A DNA stretch of 64,000 nucleotides, taken from NCBI RefSeq assembly GCF_024305245.1, contig NZ_JAMWYX010000001.1, positions 372,001 through 436,000 of the forward strand, in the 5' to 3' direction. The translations under genes and the position numbers were made by a program. The stretch's first letter is position 1; every line of letters begins with the position of its first letter. The DNA is from Erythrobacter sp. Its GTDB lineage: Bacteria; Pseudomonadota; Alphaproteobacteria; Sphingomonadales; Sphingomonadaceae. Under the pieces are notes generated by a model that was not told where the DNA came from, ran no database searches, and was given only the letters and a program-made list of their open reading frames with translations. Of the stretch, positions 55,806 through 64,000 are shown one piece after another.

Positions 55806-55823
55806 CTTTACGTGAGCGTCAAG
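55806..55823. promoter_or_regulatory. Candidate MerR/LiuR-type operator
   Basis: CTTTACGT-GA-GCGTCAAG is an imperfect palindrome (6 of 8 arm positions pair) with the CTTTACGT half-site typical of LiuR-like MerR regulators. A second perfect palindrome, GTCAAG-T-CTTGAC, overlaps it (55818-55830). It lies 18 bases upstream of the merR start and overlaps the stop region of hisI. Autoregulation is a reasonable inference. Confidence 0.55.
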
Positions 55824-56214
55824 TCTTGACCTTAACGAGAGCGGCCCCGGAATCCGCCATCTCGACCCGCCGGTAGAAGCAACTGCGCGCACCTGTGTGA
55901 CAGGTCGGGCCGGCCGGACGCGCACGAATCACCAAGGCATCCTGATCGCAATCGACCAGCACTTCCTCGACCGTCAGCACATTGCCCGAAGTCTCTCCCT
56001 TCATCCACAAAGCCTGCCGCGAACGCGACCAGAAATGCACCTTGCCGGTGGCCAGTGTCGCATCGAGCGCTTCGCGGTTCATGTGTGCCACAACCAGGAC
56101 ATCACCCGTCTGCCCATCGACCACCACTGCGGTCAGCAATCCGTGGGCGTCGAATTTGGGGGCGAATTGCGCGCCGTGCTCGCGTTCGTCGGTGGTCAGG
56201 GACTGGTCGGCCAT
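55819..56214 (-). CDS. hisI: Phosphoribosyl-AMP cyclohydrolase
   Basis: HisI performs the third step of histidine synthesis, opening the purine ring of PR-AMP. Zinc ligands are the cysteines in [14 protein letters not shown] and RSCFYR, and the family phrase [18 protein letters not shown] is visible. ATG at 56214 (MADQ) is supported by AGGAG seven bases upstream; the ATG two codons earlier is too close to that site. Length is 131. The gene stands apart from other his genes. Its end overlaps the merR operator. Confidence 0.95.
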   Translation of the reverse strand: MADQSLTTDEREHGAQFAPKFDAHGLLTAVVVDGQTGDVLVVAHMNREALDATLATGKVHFWSRSRQALWMKGETSGNVLTVEEVLVDCDQDALVIRARPAGPTCHTGARSCFYRRVEMADSGAALVKVKT

Positions 56215-56344
56215 GAACATACTCCTGCGAAATTATGCGTCCGGTTGGTCCGAACCGGAAACTACCGTGACGAAAACGCCGCGCTCATGCGTCGAATGTT
56301 GCACGTTCACAACAGAAGGATGCAAAAAACTGCTTATGCGGAGG

Positions 56345-56615
56345 TTTGCACTTCCGCCTTGGCCGACAGAATGGAACAACGCGGTGTGAGCCCTGAAGGG
56401 GGTTCTCCACCGAACGACGGCATCGCCCGATGCCAGGTTCAGGGGGTGATCGGGACGCAGACTGGCAGCGGGGTGCCAGGGCGACCGATTGAACGATGAG
56501 GGACAGGATCCTGATGGCCAAGTTAGGGGGTGGCCATCTTTGCCCGCAAGGGCGGATCCACACCGTTTCGTCACGCGGCGCCCGAGGCTCACAAGGCCTC
56601 GGGCGTTTCGTTTTT
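56345..56615 (+). ncRNA. Probable structured non-coding RNA
   Basis: This 370-bp gap between hisI and comF has no convincing protein gene but several helices and a strong terminator. Visible pairings are CGGTGTG (56382-56388) with CACACCG (56559-56565), GGCATC/GATGCC (56419-56434), CTGGCA/TGCCAG (56462-56479), the perfect GATGGCCA/TGGCCATC stem (56513-56538) and GCCC-GCAA-GGGC with a GNRA tetraloop (56542-56553). The motif AGGGGGT occurs three times (56397, 56441, 56525). The 5' end is uncertain. It shows no SRP, RNase P or tmRNA landmark. A 6S-like RNA is one possibility. Confidence 0.5.
56579..56615 (+). terminator. Intrinsic terminator on the + strand
   Basis: A perfect 10-base stem CGCCCGAGGC/GCCTCGGGCG (56579-56588 and 56596-56605) with a seven-base loop is followed by TTTCGTTTTT. 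The T-run is only on the + strand, so it ends rightward transcription from the hisI-comF gap. The stem overlaps the last codons and the stop of comF on the other strand. Confidence 0.85.
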
Positions 56616-57365
56616 GATCACCGCATTTTCAAAGCTCGGTATCGGCTCTGCTGCTTGAATGTCGCGATCCCCTCGTCCGGACGATTCGTCGACTCGTGCG
56701 AAACAGGCCACCGCAATGCTGCGCGCGCCCGCAGCGGCCATTACCGCGATGCAGGCTCGCGTGGTCGCTCCACTGGTGAACACATCATCCACCAGCACGA
56801 CGTCGCGCCCTGAAATCATCCCGGTTCTTGCACGATCGACGACAATCGCCCCCGCCAGCGCCCGCTCGCGCGCCTCGCGCCCCAATCCGCCGAGGCTGGG
56901 CGTCCGCTTCCGGCGTTTCAGCGCATCGACCAGCAATTCGCCTTTGCCAAGCCTTGAAAGCTCATGCGCCAGCAAGGCCGCCTGATTGAAGCCGCGATGC
57001 CACAGCCGCCAGCGATGCAGCGGCACCGGCACCAGCAAGGGAATGCGGTCAGCCGCCCCCGGATCAGGCAGGCGCGCCGCCATCAACCGGGCGAGCAGGC
57101 GGGCTAACGTGATCCGGCCGCCATGCTTGTAGGCCAGCACAAGCCGGCGCGAGGCATCATTGTAGAGGGTTGCCGCATGGACAGGCACGCCGCTATGATC
57201 TTCGCAACCGGCCCCGCTTCCCGCGGGGATATCGAGCAAGCCCCAGCATTCGCCGCACAGTCCATCCTGATCAGCCAGCGCTGCGCCGCATAGCGGGCAG
57301 CGCGGCGGATAGACCAGATCGACGACCGGCCTCAGACCCTCGGCAAGATGCGACCCCCACCCCAT
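56589..57365 (-). CDS. comF: ComF family protein (phosphoribosyltransferase)
   Basis: This ComF-type protein is related to DNA uptake and processing. The N-terminal zinc ribbon has C-P-L-C and C-G-E-C pairs, and the PRTase motif is VVLVDDVFTSGATTRA. ATG at 57365 (MGWGSHLAEGL) was preferred over a start further up, which would overlap the divergent promoter. Length is 258. It is divergent from the methyltransferase gene. Its end lies in the + strand terminator. Confidence 0.92.
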   Translation of the reverse strand: MGWGSHLAEGLRPVVDLVYPPRCPLCGAALADQDGLCGECWGLLDIPAGSGAGCEDHSGVPVHAATLYNDASRRLVLAYKHGGRITLARLLARLMAARLPDPGAADRIPLLVPVPLHRWRLWHRGFNQAALLAHELSRLGKGELLVDALKRRKRTPSLGGLGREARERALAGAIVVDRARTGMISGRDVVLVDDVFTSGATTRACIAVMAAAGARSIAVACFARVDESSGRGDRDIQAAEPIPSFENAVIKNETPEAL

Positions 57366-57419
57366 GCGGACAGGTGTGCACCTCTTGCGCACCGCACGCA
57401 AGCGCGGCAGGGGACGGGC

Positions 57420-58180
57420 ATGACCGGACCAAGCGTACCCAGAATTTTCTCTCGCCGCCGCGTCGGGTCACGGATCTTGCGGCAGAACGCACGCGCTTCG
57501 GCGGGGGCTACCCAGCAGTTCATCTGGCAAGACATCTGCGAAGACACTGCCGAACGCCTGGAATTTGTAAGGCACGAACCAAAGCGCCCGTTGGTGCTGG
57601 GCATGTGTCACGATCCGCTCCGCGCGATGCTGGATAATTGTGACGGAGACATGTGGGACGGGGCTGATTGGACCATCGAAGAGCCGTTTCCTGCGGCTGA
57701 CTACGACTTCATCGGCGTGGTGGGACTGCTCGATGCAGTGAACGATCTGCCGGGCGCGCTGATCCATATCCGCAATGCGTTGGTGCCGGGCGGCCTTGCG
57801 GTTGCCAGCTTCATCGGCGGGGCGAGCCTGCCGCGCCTGCGGGCGGCAATGCTGACTGCCGACGGCGATCGGCCCGCAGCACGCATACACCCGATGGTCG
57901 ACCCGCGCGCGGTGCCGCAGCTGCTCCAGCGTGCAGGATGGAAAGACCCGGTGGTCGATACCCGCAGCCTAACCGTGCGCTATTCCTCGCTCGACCAGCT
58001 TGTATCCGACCTGCGCGACCACGGCCTGACCAGCGCCCTCGCCAACGCCGGCCCGGCGCTGGGTAAGGCCGCACTGGACCGCGCCCGGGCTGCGTTTCGC
58101 GAACAGGCCGATCCCGACGGCAAGACCGCCGAAACCTTCGAGATCATCACCCTTACTGGGCGGCGAACGCTCGCCGGAAC

Positions 58181-58184
<4 letters not shown>
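57420..58184 (+). CDS. SAM-dependent methyltransferase-like protein (NDUFAF5/BioC-like)
   Basis: The opening MTGPSVPRIFSRRRVGSRIL is similar to the NDUFAF5 group. A Rossmann-type fold is suggested, but the usual glycine-rich SAM motif is degenerate (LVLGMCHDPL). The phrase DFIGVVGLLDAVNDLPGALI followed by HIRNALVPGGL resembles motif IV and post-IV. ATG at 57420 follows GGGGAC. Length is 254. Its partner is unknown. It overlaps the end of ppdK by 4 bases. Confidence 0.75.
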
Positions 58185-60850
<2,666 letters not shown>

Positions 60851-60905
60851 GGCAGTTCCCGCAAAGTGTTGGTGGAGGGACAATACAAGCGCGCGGCGCG
60901 GTGGA

Positions 60906-63071
60906 TCATCCTTCGATCCGGCTGAAATCCGCGACCCGGTGCACCGCATCGCGAAAGCGTGCGAGCAGAGCAAGCCGTGCGGCACGCTTTTCCGCTTCTT
61001 CGGCGTTGACGATCACCTCTTCGAAAAAGCGGTCGATCGGCGCGCGCAAAGTGGCTAGCGCAGCCATGGCATCGGCGAAGCGCTCCGTCTCAACCGCCTC
61101 GGCAGCCCGAGGCGCAGCCACGGCGAGCGCATCGATCAGCGCCTTTTCAGCCGGTTCGGGCGTGTAGGAGAGGGTTTCCGCGGCGGCTTTGCGATCTGCC
61201 ATCTTGGCCGCGATCACCGGCGCGAGATCGGGATCATCGACCAGTGCGAGCGGGTCTTCCTCGCCGGTCTGCGCGATTTCACCCTCGATGCCGCGCCAGT
61301 CCTCCTTCTTGAGGATATTGGCCGCGCGCTTGTAGCCTGCGAGGAGGTTGGTGCCGTCTTCTGTGGTGACAAAGGCCTGCAGGGCATGAACACGGGCGAG
61401 CAGGCGGACGAGATCATCCTCGCCCCCAAGCGCGAACACCGCGTCGATCAGGTCGTGGCGGACGCCAGCCTCGCGTTGCTGGACCTTGAGGCGGTCGGCG
61501 AAGAAATCGAGCAAGTCGCTTGAAGGATTCGTCACTTCGATGCCCTGATTGCGATACAACTGGGCTGCTGCGTCGAAAAGAGGGGACAGAGAGAGGCGAA
61601 GGCCTTTTTCTGTTACAAGCCGGATAACGCCTAACGCTGCACGTCGAAGTGCGAACGGGTCTTTCGATCCCGTCGGCTTCATTTCAGCTCCAAAGAAACC
61701 AACGAGAGCATCGACCTTGTCGATCAGCGCAGCCAAAATTGCGGCTTCCGCGTTCGGCAACTCGTCAGACTGGCCAGTCGGCTTGTAGTGATCCCGAATA
61801 GCAGCGACGATCGATGGGGCCAGACCCTCTGCTTCGGCATAGTAGCCGCCCATCAACCCTTGCAATTCGGGAAATTCGCCGACCATCTCTGTGACAAGGT
61901 CCGCCTTCATAAGAGCTGCAGCTTGCCTCGCATCAGCAACGGCATTCGGAAGCTGTCCCTGGAAATCATCCGCGAGAGATACAAACCTCTGATGCCGCTG
62001 TGCGACCGTCCCCAGCTTTTCGTGGAACGTAATCCGCTCCAGCCCTTTGGCGTGCTCGGCGAGCGTCTTCTTCTGATCCTGCTCCCAGAAGAACCGCGCA
62101 TCGGACAGCCGCGCGGCCAGCACCTTGCGGTTGCCGTCGATCACCACGGCGGGGTCGATCGCGTCGATATTGGCGGTGCAGATGAACGCGTTGGCGAGCT
62201 TGCCGTCAGTGCTCTCACAAACAAAATACTTCTGGTTCACCCGCGCGGTGAGCTGGATGACTTCGGGCGGCACGTCGAGGAAAGCTTCATCGAAGCGGCC
62301 GAGCAGGGGCACCGGCCATTCGGTCAGGCCTGCGTTCTCGATCACCAGACCTTCGTCCGCTACCAGAGTCAGACCCGCCCCTCCGGCAACTGCGCGTGCG
62401 CCTTCGCGAATGATCTGCGCGCGTTCCTCGTGGTCGATGATCACATGGCAGGCGCGCAGCTTTTCGGCGTAGTCGTCGGCCGAGCCGATGGTGATCGGCC
62501 CTTCATGATGGAAGCGGTGGCCATCCGTGGCCGCGCTCGCTGCGATCCCTTCGACCGCGCAGGGCACCACCTCGCCATCGAGCAGCGCGACGATACCGGA
62601 GAGCGGGCGCACCCAGCGCAGGCTTTCAGGCGAGCGCGACGCATCACCCCAGCGCATCGATTTGGGCCAGCTGAAATCGCGGATGATCGTGGAGATCGCT
62701 GCGGCCAGCACATCGGCCATGGCGCGCCCCGGCTGCTCGATCACCGCGAAGTAGGTCATTCGGCCTTTGACGTCGCGCAGTTCGAGTGCATCGCGGCTCA
62801 CGCCGTTCTTCTTGCAGAACCCGTCAATCGCCGCATCGGGCGCGCCTTCGGGCGGGCCTTTGGCTTCCTCGCTCACCGCCTCGGTCGCGAGCGGCAGTCC
62901 GCGCGCGATCAGCGCGAGGCGGCGCGGGGTCGACCAGATGGTGAGTTCGTCCACCTTGACCCCCGCAGCATCCAGCTCGCGCCGGAACAGCTTTTCGAGT
63001 TCGGCGCGCGCACCCGCCTGCATCCGGGCAGGGATTTCCTCGCAGCGCAGTTCGAGCAGGAAGTCGGCCAT
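60906..63071 (-). CDS. glyS: Glycyl-tRNA synthetase beta subunit
   Basis: This is the large subunit of the heterotetrameric bacterial GlyRS, which binds tRNA-Gly. The N-terminal [17 protein letters not shown] is the family start, and motifs such as GSKDPFALRRAALG are conserved. The ATG overlaps the glyQ stop (TAATG). Length is 721. Codons in the region of about 61540-62010 use many A/T third bases (GTA ACA GAA AAA, GGA GCT GAA), unlike the flanks with GC third bases, which indicates a recombination mosaic. The protein sequence remains intact there. Confidence 0.96.
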   Translation of the reverse strand: MADFLLELRCEEIPARMQAGARAELEKLFRRELDAAGVKVDELTIWSTPRRLALIARGLPLATEAVSEEAKGPPEGAPDAAIDGFCKKNGVSRDALELRDVKGRMTYFAVIEQPGRAMADVLAAAISTIIRDFSWPKSMRWGDASRSPESLRWVRPLSGIVALLDGEVVPCAVEGIAASAATDGHRFHHEGPITIGSADDYAEKLRACHVIIDHEERAQIIREGARAVAGGAGLTLVADEGLVIENAGLTEWPVPLLGRFDEAFLDVPPEVIQLTARVNQKYFVCESTDGKLANAFICTANIDAIDPAVVIDGNRKVLAARLSDARFFWEQDQKKTLAEHAKGLERITFHEKLGTVAQRHQRFVSLADDFQGQLPNAVADARQAAALMKADLVTEMVGEFPELQGLMGGYYAEAEGLAPSIVAAIRDHYKPTGQSDELPNAEAAILAALIDKVDALVGFFGAEMKPTGSKDPFALRRAALGVIRLVTEKGLRLSLSPLFDAAAQLYRNQGIEVTNPSSDLLDFFADRLKVQQREAGVRHDLIDAVFALGGEDDLVRLLARVHALQAFVTTEDGTNLLAGYKRAANILKKEDWRGIEGEIAQTGEEDPLALVDDPDLAPVIAAKMADRKAAAETLSYTPEPAEKALIDALAVAAPRAAEAVETERFADAMAALATLRAPIDRFFEEVIVNAEEAEKRAARLALLARFRDAVHRVADFSRIEG

Positions 63072-63997
63072 TACAGCACCCACCCCGGATATTTCGCTTC
63101 CCATTCGGGCGTCATCTTGAGCGCGTGAGCCTCGCACGAAGAGCGCGCGAGGTCGCGCACACGGCCCATGTAGCTGGCGCGTTCCTGTACCGAAATCACA
63201 CCACGGGCCTGAAGCAGGTTGAACACATGGCTCGCCTCGACCGCCTGTTCATAGGCCGCAATCGGCACGCCTGCGGAAAGTGCGTTGCGGCATTCGGCCT
63301 CGGCCTTGGCGAACAGGTCGAACAGCGCGCCGGTATCGGCGACCTCGAAGTTCCACTTGGACATCTGGCGCTCGTTTTCGAGGAACACGTCGCCGTAGGA
63401 AACGCCAGCGGTGTTGAACGCCAGATCGTAAACATTGTCGACGCCCTGGATATACATTGCGAGGCGCTCCAGCCCGTAGGTCAGTTCGCCCGCGACCGGT
63501 TTGCAATCGAACCCGCCCATCTGCTGGAAATAGGTGAACTGGGTCACCTCCATTCCATCACACCAGACCTCCCAGCCCAGCCCCCATGCGCCCAGCGTCG
63601 GCGATTCCCAATCGTCCTCGACAAAGCGGATATCGTGGGCGAGCGGATCGATGCCGATCGCGCGCAGGCTGGCGAGGTAGAGTTCCTGAATGTCCGGCGG
63701 CGATGGCTTCAGGATCACCTGATACTGGTAGTAATGCTGCAACCGGTTGGGGTTCTCGCCGTAACGTCCATCGGTCGGGCGGCGGCAGGGCTGAACGAAG
63801 GCCGCATTCCACGGCTCCGGCCCGAGCGCGCGCAGGGTCGTCGCGGTGTGAAACGTGCCCGCCCCCATGCGCATGTCGTAAGGCTGCAGAATTGCGCAGC
63901 CTTGCGCGCTCCAGAAGTCGTGAAGCGTCAGGATCATGTCCTGAAACGAGCGCGCCGGATCGCGCTGCGCGGGCGTGAAAGAAGGGACGGCGTTCAT
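63071..63997 (-). CDS. glyQ: Glycyl-tRNA synthetase alpha subunit
   Basis: This is the catalytic class II subunit that forms glycyl-adenylate. The start region [20 protein letters not shown] and [22 protein letters not shown] are the hallmark phrases, and the later [25 protein letters not shown] is split across motif 2. ATG at 63997. Length is 308. It is the upstream gene of the glyQS operon; the stop codon overlaps the glyS start. Confidence 0.98.
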   Translation of the reverse strand: MNAVPSFTPAQRDPARSFQDMILTLHDFWSAQGCAILQPYDMRMGAGTFHTATTLRALGPEPWNAAFVQPCRRPTDGRYGENPNRLQHYYQYQVILKPSPPDIQELYLASLRAIGIDPLAHDIRFVEDDWESPTLGAWGLGWEVWCDGMEVTQFTYFQQMGGFDCKPVAGELTYGLERLAMYIQGVDNVYDLAFNTAGVSYGDVFLENERQMSKWNFEVADTGALFDLFAKAEAECRNALSAGVPIAAYEQAVEASHVFNLLQARGVISVQERASYMGRVRDLARSSCEAHALKMTPEWEAKYPGWVL

Positions 63998-64000
63998 GGC

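Noticed and set aside
56286-56499. Small + strand frame in the hisI-comF gap (begins MRRMLHVH)
   Set aside because: No clear ribosome site and no family similarity; the helices and the terminator fit an RNA gene better. A short peptide cannot be fully excluded.

Overview
The window is about 64 kb of dense, GC-rich bacterial chromosome. Gene content points to an alphaproteobacterium of the order Sphingomonadales, probably Erythrobacteraceae. The pointers are a PhaR polyhydroxyalkanoate regulator, hrcA-grpE opposite rph-rdgB-hemW, an rsmI-yraN-gshB run beside a PBP-activator-like lipoprotein, an E2/E3 pyruvate dehydrogenase pair, and dispersed palindromes of the CTTCGACAAGCTCAGGGCG type. The family assignment is inferred from remembered protein similarity, since no search could be run. 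No prophage, insertion sequence, CRISPR array, rRNA or secretion system was found. This is mostly core chromosome.

Layout. 0-2.3 kb: cell-wall enzymes (DD-carboxypeptidase, lytic transglycosylase), then tRNA-Ser(UGA) and a degraded gene remnant. 3-9.7 kb: lpd, a hotdog thioesterase, a small membrane protein and pdhC, then a UspA protein and RNase R. 9.8-18.6 kb: a leftward series radA, cvpA, a NifU-like protein, an MHS transporter and alr, then phaR, proS and a secreted M28 peptidase. 18.7-28 kb: a patatin-like protein and the chaperone region (dnaK-dnaJ under a likely heat-shock sigma promoter, hrcA-grpE), with small lipoproteins between.

28-37.7 kb: two coupled clusters, rph-rdgB-hemW-xerC rightward and rsmI-yraN-gshB-dedA leftward, followed by an LpoA-like lipoprotein and parE. 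38-47.5 kb: a beta-lactamase-fold protein, a MoxR ATPase and its vWA partner separated by a cytosolic chemoreceptor, NamZ-type muramidase, TspO and tyrS. 47.5-64 kb: PilZ, an MFS exporter, cysteine synthase, a divergent M20 peptidase, an esterase, a MerR/acyl-CoA dehydrogenase module, hisI, a probable non-coding RNA with a strong terminator, comF, a methyltransferase, ppdK and glyQS.

Genes working together: lpd and pdhC supply E3 and E2 of pyruvate dehydrogenase, while PpdK links pyruvate and PEP. DnaK-DnaJ-GrpE form one chaperone machine, with HrcA as a heat-shock repressor. GlyQ and GlyS form one synthetase. The cell-wall enzymes (DacC-like, MltB-like, Alr, NamZ, LpoA-like) are scattered.

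The points most worth a second look are the structured RNA between hisI and comF, a codon-usage mosaic inside glyS, the altered metal-ligand positions of the M20 protein, a MerR operator overlapping the end of hisI, duplicated subunit-binding domains in PdhC, and palindromic repeats, one of which supplies the stop codon of the thioesterase gene.
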